From Bryobacterales bacterium (GTDB taxonomy: Bacteria; Acidobacteriota; Terriglobia; Bryobacterales; Bryobacteraceae): a DNA stretch of 48,857 bases. The stretch lies in contig SHUD01000015.1 of assembly GCA_009697505.1 (NCBI GenBank), positions 1-48,857 of the forward strand. Reading direction: 5' to 3'. The stretch's first letter is position 1; each line of letters starts with the position of its first letter. Both the position numbers and the translations under genes were made by a program. Positions 1 through 6,208 of the stretch are shown here, in pieces. Below the pieces are notes generated by a model. It was not told the origin of the DNA. It was given only the letters and a program-made list of their open reading frames with translations, and did not search any database.

Positions 1-76
1 TGGAGCCACCCGCCGGGATCGAACCGGCGACCTGCTGATTACGAATCAGCCGCTCTACCAACTGAGCTAGGGTGGC
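1..76 (-). tRNA. tRNA-Thr (CGU anticodon)
   Basis: Read on the minus strand this folds as a full 76-nt tRNA. The acceptor stem pairs GCCACCC with GGGTGGC, followed by discriminator T and an encoded CCA end. The D arm carries AGCTCAGTTGGTAGAGC and the T arm carries GGTTCGATCC. The anticodon stem is GCTGA/TCAGC around the loop TTCGTAA, giving anticodon CGT, which reads the threonine codon ACG. The gene ends exactly at the window edge. Confidence 0.96.
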
Positions 77-138
77 CCTGAGTGAATGCGTCAGCGGGCA
101 AATGCCGTTGACGCGATTCCTATTTTATCATTCGCTTA

Positions 139-1169
139 TCATCCGCGGCAGACATTGCCGAGGTAGCCCGCGCCGCCGCAGTAACTCGCGTCCTGCAACT
201 GGAACAGAATTCCGTCCGGGTCTGAGAAATACAGCTCCGGAGTCCCGCCCTTGGCGCCGCCCGCTTCCTCGCCGCGCATCCGCACATAGGACACGAGCGG
301 CCCCACCGGGCTGCTATCGTTGCCTCTGGGTTTCACGCCCACCTCGGCCAGAGCTTTGAGGACTTTGTCGACGTGGAAGCCGTCCATCAACATGCAGGCA
401 TGGCCGATGCCCATTTTTCGCGGCGCTCCGGCGTTGGCTCCGCCCGCGGACAACGCCAGAAACTGGGGCCCGCGCCCGATCCCGAACACCGGCGTGTTGG
501 GGCCCTGATGCGCCTGAATCGGCATCTGGAAGAGTCCCTGGTAGAAGGCGATGGAGCGCGCTTTATCGGACACGTTGAGCGTGACGTGGCTCATATCGCG
601 CACGGCGAGCAGCCCTTTGTGTGGCGGGGCTTCGGGCTTGGCGAGACAGATATTGCCCAGCGGGCCCGCGCCGCCGCAGTAGCTCGCGTCCTGCAACTGC
701 ACCAGAATGCCGTCCTGATCCGTGAAGTAGAGCTCCGGTGTCCGTTCCTTGCCGCCGCCTTCGGCCTCGCTGCGCATCCTCACGAACGATTGCAATGGAC
801 CCAGCGCGGCGGCCGCTGGGCCTCCGGGCGTGACGCCGTGGTCCGCCAGCATCTGGAGCACGCGATCCACGCCGAATCCATCCACCGTCATGCAGAAATG
901 ATGGAATCCGATCTTTTCGCCGGGAGCCGCCGCGCTCATGCCGATATGCTGTGACCGGAGCCAATCCGCAGACTCACGATCGCGCCCTGGTGGCCCTGCA
1001 CCGGCATGCCGAACAGAGTTTGATAGAACTCCAGCGACCGCTTGAAATCCGACACCCGAATGGTCACGTGATTGAACGATCGCAGGCGGATAGGGCTACC
1101 GGACTGCGCCCAGGCTCTGGATGCCGCGAGCGCCGGCACGGAGAGCAGCAGATTTCTGCGCGTAATCAT
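139..1169 (-). pseudogene. secreted double-VOC (glyoxalase-fold) protein, frameshifted
   Basis: This locus encodes a secreted protein with two VOC (glyoxalase/bleomycin-resistance/dioxygenase fold) units, broken by a one-base shift. The 5' part starts at ATG 1169 with a twin-arginine-like signal (MITRRNLLLS, then an Ala-rich stretch ending AWA) and half of the first VOC unit (NHVTIRVSDFKRSLEFYQ). Its frame stops at 936. The next frame continues from about 954 to 139 with the rest of VOC unit 1 and all of unit 2 (MSHVTLNVSDKARSIAFYQ). Both units share the ends PELYF and LFQLQDASYCGG or a close variant. Aligning the two copies, the unit 2 sequence GPQFLALS should match GPQHIGMS in unit 1. Restoring one C near 953-955 gives exactly that. 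The deletion could be real or a sequencing error. Secretion and a two-domain layout suggest a metal-dependent enzyme or binding protein; the substrate is unknown. Confidence 0.8.
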
Positions 1170-1215
1170 GATGAGTCCGATTCTAGCAGCCCGGCGTTCA
1201 TGCTTCAGGCCGGCA

Positions 1216-1827
1216 TCAGCGCCGGTACAGGACAAAACATGGGTGGCGCTCGCCGCGCGCGGGCTCGGCAAACGACCAGTCGCGCAGATACTCGACCCGT
1301 TGGTAGCCGGAGTGTTCTACTCCTTCGGCGCCGCTGGTCCTGCATTCGGCGCCAACACGAAGATATTTGGGCGCCGGTGTTGCCGATGGCGCCGCCGATT
1401 CGATTTCGCGGAGCGCCTCGCTCCACAGAGATGCAAGCGATACGCGCGCCGGCGGGAAATAATAGACGGTCATGTCCGCCTGCTAGCCCGCCAGCATGAC
1501 GCCTTCCCCCCGCAGCCTTGCCGCAAGACCTCTGAAAGCCGGTGTCCGCACCGCATAAAATGACTGGAACTCCGGCAGGGCGTCGCCCATGAAGACGGCC
1601 AACACAGCGATGGCTCCCGCCCGCCCCAGCCTCGGCTGCCGCCACAAAAAATCGACGAGGAATGCCAGGCCCACGACGGCGGGGAAAATCAACAGCGCGA
1701 ACAGGCGCGGTGACCCACGCATCCCTAGCGCCGAAAAAGCCACATCCGCACGTAACCATGAAGGTCCGATTCTACCAGCTGGTTGCCAGGACAGGCCCTT
1801 CCCGCCTTGTTGGCGCGGACGTTCCAA
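1216..1827 (-). pseudogene. remnant of a polytopic membrane protein (glycosyltransferase-39-like C-terminus)
   Basis: Two adjacent reading frames lie in one register, separated by a single in-frame TAG at 1483-1485. The first part has a hydrophobic stretch (ALLIFPAVVGLAFLVDF), a second one, then FRGLAARLRGEGVMLAG. After the stop it resumes QADMTVYYFPPARVSLASL and ends CFVLYRR. A transmembrane segment followed by a soluble tail naming a person-like 'VYYFPPAR' motif resembles the C-terminus of bacterial dolichyl-phosphate-mannose type glycosyltransferases, but this family call is a guess. The N-terminal membrane domain is missing: nothing similar is seen upstream to 1870. Truncation plus a stop argues for a decayed gene rather than a read error alone. 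Confidence 0.55.
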
Positions 1828-1873
1828 GATTTGTCATAATCGATGGGTAGACAGTCGATAGAAACATGAGGGC

Positions 1874-2258
1874 ATGAACTGCCCCGATTACGCTCCACTT
1901 CGGAAGACGATGAACGATCCAGTGCCGGAATCCGGACTCGATCGCCAATTCGCGCTGTCACGCGTGGGTGGCGATGAGGAATTACTCAAAGAAATTGCGC
2001 TGATTTTTCTCGAGGATTATCCTAATTCCTTGCGGGAAATCCGTGCGGCGATTGCGTCCGGCGACGCCAGTCAATTGGAGCGCGCGGCTCACTCCTTAGA
2101 AGGGATCGGTGGCGAACTTCGGCGCGCGTGACGCGGTCGCCTCCGCTCTGCGCCTGGAACAGATGGGCCGTGCCCGCCAGTTGCAGGGCTGTGCCGAAGA
2201 GTTGCGGGCGCTGGAGGAGGCGCTGGCGGCGCTTCGCTCCGAACTGGAAGCGCTTTAG
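1874..2258 (+). pseudogene. HPt (histidine phosphotransfer) domain protein, frameshifted
   Basis: A small single-domain phosphotransfer protein, normally passing phosphate between a hybrid kinase and a response regulator. From ATG 1874 (or ATG 1910, MNDPVPES, in the same frame) the protein reads through the HPt core to ERAAHSLEG, the phospho-accepting histidine motif, and then falls into a stop at 2131. In the next frame the expected family sequence continues, ANFGARDAVASALRLEQMG, to a TAG at 2256-2258. Removing one G from the GGG run at about 2103-2105 restores HSLEGSVANFGA, the canonical HPt motif. The repaired protein would be about 128 residues. No partner kinase is adjacent; the large kinase of this window lies 43 kb away. 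Either a genuine frameshift or a one-base error in the assembly. Confidence 0.8.
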
Positions 2259-2287
2259 CTGCAAGCCGCCGGTCTTGTATGGATAAG

Positions 2288-2325
2288 AGGTGCACCGGCT
2301 ATCGTCGCGGTGCACCTGCTATGAT
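2288..2325 (+). promoter_or_regulatory. double GGTGCACC palindrome and extended -10 upstream of mqnD
   Basis: AGGTGCACC at 2288-2296 and GGTGCACCT at 2309-2317 are perfect 9-base inverted arms around a 12-base spacer, and each arm contains the self-complementary octamer GGTGCACC. An extended -10 (TGCTATGAT, hexamer 2320-2325) follows at once, 18 bases before the mqnD ATG at 2344. The layout fits a dimeric repressor or activator site covering the -35 region. A hairpin terminator for the preceding gene is the alternative, though no T tract follows. Confidence 0.5.
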
Positions 2326-2343
2326 CAAGGTTCACCCCATCGC

Positions 2344-3183
2344 ATGTCGCTTCCTGCTGAGATTGTTTGCGCCCATAGTCCTGACTCCGATGACGCGTAT
2401 ATGTTTTACGCGCTTGCCACGCGGAAAATTCGCTCCCATCTGGTGCAATTCCGCCACATGCTGGACGACATCCAGACTCTCAATCGCAAAGCTCGCGAAG
2501 GGGAATATGAGCTGACGGCGATCTCCTATCACGCCTATCCCTACGTGGCCGACAAATACCGGCTCATGGCGGCGGGTTCCAGTGTCGGCGATGGTTACGG
2601 GCCGCTGGTGGTGGCATCGCATCCCATGGCGGTGGAGGAACTGAAGGGGAAACGCATCGCGATTCCTGGCCGGTTGACGACTGCCTACCTGACTCTGCGA
2701 TTGATGCAGCCCGACTTCGAGCCGGTCGACACGCCGTTTGACAAGATCCTGGAAGCCGTCCTGGAACGCAAAGCCGACGCCGGCTTGATCATCCATGAAG
2801 CGCAGTTGACCTATGCGAAGGCCGGATTCCACAATGTTGTGGATCTCGGCCGCTGGTTCAAAGACACCTACGATTTGCCCTTGCCGCTGGGAGCTAACGC
2901 CCTGCGCCGGGACTTGAGTCCTGAAATGAGCAGTGAGTGCTGCCGCCTGATGCGCGAAAGCATTCAGTACGCTCTGGATCATCGTGAAGAAGCGCTGAAT
3001 TACGCGCTGCAATTTGCCCGCGATATGGAAACGCCTTTGGCGGAGAAATTCGTGGGCATGTACGTCAACCACTACACCGTGGATTGTGGGGAGATCGTGC
3101 CGAAAGCCGCACAGAAGCTTCTCGATATGGGGCACGAAGCAGGGCTGATCCCGCACCGCGTTCAGCTCGAGTATATTCGGTGA
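2344..3183 (+). CDS. mqnD: MqnD-like 1,4-dihydroxy-6-naphthoate synthase (futalosine menaquinone pathway)
   Basis: Predicted to act in the futalosine route to menaquinone, converting cyclic dehypoxanthinyl futalosine to 1,4-dihydroxy-6-naphthoate. The 279-residue protein has the periplasmic-binding-protein-like fold of the MqnA/MqnD family. Visible family marks are an N-terminal HSPDSDDAYMFYAL (the family's SP-x-DD/N-T-F-x-F-x-AL signature), ELTAISYHAYPYV, GPLVVA, then GKRIAIPGRLTTAYLTLRL and later GLIIHEAQLTY. ATG 2344 was chosen because it gives MSLPAEIVCAHSPDSDD; the longer frame from 2290 runs through the promoter palindrome. It overlaps the next gene by four bases (GTGA). A menG-like methyltransferase that would finish menaquinone lies at 12568. 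No mqnA, B or C is in the window. Confidence 0.87.
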   Translation: MSLPAEIVCAHSPDSDDAYMFYALATRKIRSHLVQFRHMLDDIQTLNRKAREGEYELTAISYHAYPYVADKYRLMAAGSSVGDGYGPLVVASHPMAVEELKGKRIAIPGRLTTAYLTLRLMQPDFEPVDTPFDKILEAVLERKADAGLIIHEAQLTYAKAGFHNVVDLGRWFKDTYDLPLPLGANALRRDLSPEMSSECCRLMRESIQYALDHREEALNYALQFARDMETPLAEKFVGMYVNHYTVDCGEIVPKAAQKLLDMGHEAGLIPHRVQLEYIR

Positions 3184-4472
3184 AACCAAAGCTTTTCCTC
3201 ATCGTTGCCTTCAGTTTTCTACTTCCCTCAGCTAGCTTGCGCGCGCAAGAAGGCGATCCCCGCCAGCGCGCGCGCGCCGTTCGCGACTTAGCCAAGCAGG
3301 GCGACGATTCCATCCCTAAACTGGCCCCCTATATCGGCGATCCGGATACCAGCGTTCGCGTGGAAGCCGTAAAGGCGCTGATCGAAATTGGCGGCCCCAA
3401 GACCCTAGATGGCCTGTTGCGCGCTGCCGCCGATAACGACGCGGAAGTGCTGATTCGCGCGACCGACGGCCTAGTCAATGTGTATCTGCCGGGATATGTG
3501 AAGACCGGCATCAGCGGGTCGCTTTCGCGGACGGGCGCCGCGGTGCGCGCCAAGTTCAGCGACACCAATGATCAGGTCATCGATCCCTTCGTGCAGGTGC
3601 GTCCGGAGGTGATCACAGCGCTGGGCAAGCTGGCTCGCGGCGGATCGGCCATGGAATCGCGCACCAATGCCGCGCGGGCCCTGGGCGTGCTGCGAGGACG
3701 CGCCGCGGTTCCCGATCTGATCGAAGCGCTCCGCTCCAAAGAGGGCAAGCTGATGTACGAGTCCCTGGTCGCCATCCAGAAAATTGGCGATCCCTCGGCC
3801 GCGCCGCGCATCAGTTTCCTGTTGCGCGATTTGCAGGAGATGATTCAGGTAACGGCGCTCGAAACCACGGGCCTGCTGCGCAACCGCGAGGCCGAGCCGC
3901 AAGTCCGCGAAGCCCTGCAAGATGCCCGCACGATTAAAGTGCGGCGGGCGGCGCTGGCGGCGCTGGCCATGCTGGCGGTTCCCGTGGACCGCACGATTTT
4001 CCAAACCTACTTGCAGGACAAGGACGACCTGGTGCGCGCCGCTTCCGCGGAGGGCCTGGGGAGGCTCAAGAATTCCGCTGACCGGGCCACCGTGCAACAG
4101 GCGTTCACTGGCGAACGGGGCATGAATCCGCGCCTGTCGGCTGCGTTCGCGCTGGTGTCATTGGGAGATGTGAGCGCCGGCCGCTACGGGCCGCTGCAAT
4201 ACCTGATGAATACCCTGAATCAGCGAGCTTGGCGCGGCGTGGCCAGCGCGTTCCTGATCGAGCTTTCGCACGATCCCGCTATCCGTCAGGCTTTCTATCC
4301 GATCCTGTCCACGGCTACCAAGGACGAGAAAATTCAGATGAGCATCATCCTGGCCAGGGCCGGAGACAAAGACAGCGTCCCGAGTCTCGAGACGCTGTCG
4401 AAAGATCCTGATCCGGATGTGGCCGCCGAAGGTATCCGGAGCCTGCGCACGTTACGCGCCCGGCTGCCTTGA
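3180..4472 (+). CDS. secreted HEAT-repeat protein
   Basis: A 430-residue protein with a Sec-type signal peptide (VKPKLFLIVAFSFLLPSASLRAQ) followed by repeated two-helix HEAT units. The repeats are visible as DPDTSVRVEAVKALIEIGGP, SRTNAARALGVLRGRAAVPDLIEALRS, RRAALAALAMLAV, VRAASAEGLGRL and DPDVAAEGIRSLRTL. HEAT solenoids serve as protein-binding scaffolds; no catalytic motif is visible. GTG 3180 was preferred over an upstream frame because it places the signal peptide at the N-terminus and overlaps the mqnD stop in a GTGA, which suggests coupled translation. Functional linkage to menaquinone synthesis is not shown by the sequence. Confidence 0.85.
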   Translation: MKPKLFLIVAFSFLLPSASLRAQEGDPRQRARAVRDLAKQGDDSIPKLAPYIGDPDTSVRVEAVKALIEIGGPKTLDGLLRAAADNDAEVLIRATDGLVNVYLPGYVKTGISGSLSRTGAAVRAKFSDTNDQVIDPFVQVRPEVITALGKLARGGSAMESRTNAARALGVLRGRAAVPDLIEALRSKEGKLMYESLVAIQKIGDPSAAPRISFLLRDLQEMIQVTALETTGLLRNREAEPQVREALQDARTIKVRRAALAALAMLAVPVDRTIFQTYLQDKDDLVRAASAEGLGRLKNSADRATVQQAFTGERGMNPRLSAAFALVSLGDVSAGRYGPLQYLMNTLNQRAWRGVASAFLIELSHDPAIRQAFYPILSTATKDEKIQMSIILARAGDKDSVPSLETLSKDPDPDVAAEGIRSLRTLRARLP

Positions 4473-4481
4473 ACGAAGAAA

Positions 4482-4691
4482 CTACTTCGCTTTCTTCTGC
4501 TTCTGCTGACCGACGCGGACTTTGAACTGCTTGGCCTGGGCTTCCTGGTACGCTTTCCAGTCAAAGCGCTGGGCGGCTTCCGAAAGATACTTGTTGACGT
4601 CCATATCTTTGGGGAGCACGGCCATCAGGCTCGCCGTCATGCTGCCATCGGGACTGGTAATGCGGTACCGCTTTACGTTCGGAATAGACAT
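4482..4691 (-). CDS. small hypothetical protein (69 aa)
   Basis: Sixty-nine residues beginning MSIPNVKRYRITSPDGSMTASLMAVLP and ending in a Lys/Gln-rich basic tail (VRVGQQKQKKAK). The start of the chain looks like an antiparallel beta hairpin followed by a helix. No domain is recognised. It lies tail-to-tail with the HEAT-repeat gene, with only nine bases between stops. The composition is protein-like and the GC content matches the flanks, so it is probably real. Confidence 0.6.
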   Translation of the reverse strand: MSIPNVKRYRITSPDGSMTASLMAVLPKDMDVNKYLSEAAQRFDWKAYQEAQAKQFKVRVGQQKQKKAK

Positions 4692-4756
4692 AACGAATCC
4701 AGGATAACACGGGCGGCCGGGGTGCCGGATTGATTTATGATAGTGAGCCGCGAACG

Positions 4757-5161
4757 CTAGATCTTGCCTACGTCCACACCCGGAGGAATGTACGGATCGG
4801 GACCAAAAAATTGATCATATACCCAGCTAAGATAGGTCACAGTGTCCTTCCCTAAGTTGTCTAGTTCAGGACTGTCCGGGTCTGGGCGCGGCGGCAATAC
4901 TTGGTCCGGAACCTTAATCTCGCCGTTTGCATTTTGGTGAAGGATAACATTCACGACCATGAAATAGGCAGCTATTTTCGCGGCAGTCCATGGAACAGTC
5001 ATGCCCGTGTGCAGTCGGATGATCTCCGGAGGAGTGCGACTAAGATCGAGTTGTCCGAAAAGCATTTTGAGGTCCCAAACGCTTGATTCGTAGCGTACGT
5101 TGTTTGCGTAGACTTCCTCAAAATCTTCACTGCGTTCGACTCTCACTTTTTCATCTGACAT
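4757..5161 (-). CDS. DUF3467-like protein, third gene of a toxin-antitoxin-like islet
   Basis: A 134-residue acidic protein with the core VYANNVRYESSVWDLKMLFGQLD, then LHTGMTVPWTAAKIAAYFMVVNVILHQ and a Pro-rich stretch (QVLPPRPDPDSPELD). 'YANN-x-x-x-x-x-S-x-WD' followed by a beta strand and an amphipathic helix resembles DUF3467-type proteins; this is recognition from memory and the biochemical role of the family is unknown to me. It begins five bases after the XRE regulator stop and is surely cotranscribed with it. Base composition is visibly richer in A/T than the surrounding genes, as in the two genes upstream. Confidence 0.7.
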   Translation of the reverse strand: MSDEKVRVERSEDFEEVYANNVRYESSVWDLKMLFGQLDLSRTPPEIIRLHTGMTVPWTAAKIAAYFMVVNVILHQNANGEIKVPDQVLPPRPDPDSPELDNLGKDTVTYLSWVYDQFFGPDPYIPPGVDVGKI

Positions 5162-5166
5162 GCTCG

Positions 5167-5760
5167 CTACGCTCCTGATGCGCTATATTTCGCCCCTTGA
5201 CTTCCATTGATATTCTCAAAGCTATTTCGCATAGGCTTCCCGGTAGCACCACCCGAGATAGTGTTCGGTAGGACACTCCCGCCCTGAAGTGAATCCTGGA
5301 GGTTGATGTACTGCAACCTTCCGGGCTGGGAAGCGCTCAGCCCCACTGCTTTCCCCGTCTCTTCTAAGCCATTTCCCTCTCCTCGCCTTCTAGTATGAGG
5401 ATTGAAAATGGGATCGTCCCTGTAGTTTCTGGGTAGTAGGTTCTTATTGTAAAACCCTCGCATCTCGTCTAAAAGAGTGCCAAACTCTTCAAAACGAATA
5501 CGCAACCTAACACCGAAAGCACGAGCCAGTTTACGCAGTGTTTCTACCTTCCACGATGAGTAATCCGCGCGCTCTAAACGAGAGACCCCCGATTGTTTGG
5601 TTCCGATCAGGCTAGCCAACTCCTGCTGACTTAGATCTCGGTCATCGCGAAGGGCCTTAATCTGGGCTGCAATGAAAGCGTTGACTACCGTATCCGCATA
5701 AACATAACGAGTCTCTTCATTCGCTAGGTTCTTTTTGATCCGTGCCGTTAGTTCTTCCAT
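5167..5760 (-). CDS. XRE-family HTH regulator with long C-terminal tail (antitoxin candidate)
   Basis: A 197-residue protein. Residues about 25-95 form an XRE/Cro helix-turn-helix: ALRDDRDLSQQELASLIGTKQSGVSRLERADYSSWKVETLRKLARAFGVRLRIRFEEF. That is the HigA-type antitoxin fold, normally about 100 residues in all. Here a further 100 residues of Gly, Asn, Ser and Arg-rich, probably disordered sequence follow. It overlaps the upstream toxin-like gene by 13 bases and precedes the DUF3467-like gene by five, so all three form one operon. In HigBA modules the antitoxin binds the toxin and autoregulates; a palindrome upstream of the operon fits this. A stand-alone regulator is the alternative. Confidence 0.75.
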   Translation of the reverse strand: MEELTARIKKNLANEETRYVYADTVVNAFIAAQIKALRDDRDLSQQELASLIGTKQSGVSRLERADYSSWKVETLRKLARAFGVRLRIRFEEFGTLLDEMRGFYNKNLLPRNYRDDPIFNPHTRRRGEGNGLEETGKAVGLSASQPGRLQYINLQDSLQGGSVLPNTISGGATGKPMRNSFENINGSQGAKYSASGA

Positions 5761-6104
5761 CGCGTCCTTTTGGTCGAGTCATTTCGTAACGTCTCTAAAT
5801 TTTCCAATGCTGCTCCCTTAGCCGAGTACGGCCGCAACACCTTGCCTTGCCAGGATGCTCCCGCTAGAAACGTGATCTCTAGCTCACTAAAAGGTCCTTC
5901 GCAAAAGATCGGAGCCAAGTTCAGGCCACCTTTTCGGATGCACCGAAAAGCATAGAGCCCATCGCCGATGTCCCTTACATAGGACGCAATGGACCTGTCT
6001 CCAGCGAGCTCATAAAGCTGGACATAAGCTTCAAGTTCGCTCTGGTCAGTCTCCGAAGCCAGAATTTCGGTGAGCCAGTTCGTAATTATGTCTACGTCGC
6101 CCAT
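5748..6104 (-). CDS. RelE/HigB-like toxin candidate
   Basis: About 118 residues, MGDVDIITNWLTEILASETDQSELEAYV at the N-terminus, then IGDGLYAFRCIRKGGLNLAPIFCEG, ELEITFLAGASWQG and a charged C-terminal helix. The order helix, 'GLYxxR', central sheet and basic tail matches RelE/ParE/HigB-type proteins (the Gp49-like group), which are ribosome-dependent mRNA interferases, though the similarity is weak and catalytic residues cannot be assigned. The frame is open to GTG 6146, but a sigma70-type promoter at 6131-6160 would start transcription near 6124, so translation more likely starts at TTG 6116 (after GGAGAG) or ATG 6104. A toxin encoded before its antitoxin is the usual higBA order. Confidence 0.55.
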   Translation of the reverse strand: MGDVDIITNWLTEILASETDQSELEAYVQLYELAGDRSIASYVRDIGDGLYAFRCIRKGGLNLAPIFCEGPFSELEITFLAGASWQGKVLRPYSAKGAALENLETLRNDSTKRTRWKN

Positions 6105-6130
6105 TCCGTAGCACAAAACTCTCCGAGGTA

Positions 6131-6160
6131 ATTGTATCACACCCACGTTATGTATTCCAA
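6131..6160 (-). promoter_or_regulatory. sigma70-type promoter of the toxin-antitoxin-like operon
   Basis: On the minus strand TTGGAA (6160-6155) is followed after 18 bases by TACAAT (6136-6131), preceded by TG at the extended -10 position (TGATACAAT). Transcription should start near 6124, inside the longest open frame, which affects the choice of start codon for the toxin-like gene. Confidence 0.5.
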
Positions 6161-6169
6161 GGCAAAGGA

Positions 6170-6187
6170 TATAACTCGCATGTTATA
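6170..6187. promoter_or_regulatory. TATAAC-N6-GTTATA palindrome upstream of the islet
   Basis: TATAAC (6170-6175) and GTTATA (6182-6187) are perfect inverted arms with a six-base spacer. The site lies 10 bases upstream of the -35 hexamer of the toxin-antitoxin-like operon, and the islet encodes an XRE protein that could bind it. Position upstream of -35 would suit autoregulation by a dimer but does not prove it. Confidence 0.4.
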
Positions 6188-6208
6188 AATACTTGCCGCT
6201 TCCGCTGG

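Noticed and set aside
1205-1759. 184-residue minus-strand frame in the remnant region
   Set aside because: Arg/Gly-rich product in a different register from the membrane-protein remnant; the hydrophobic segments lie in the other frame.
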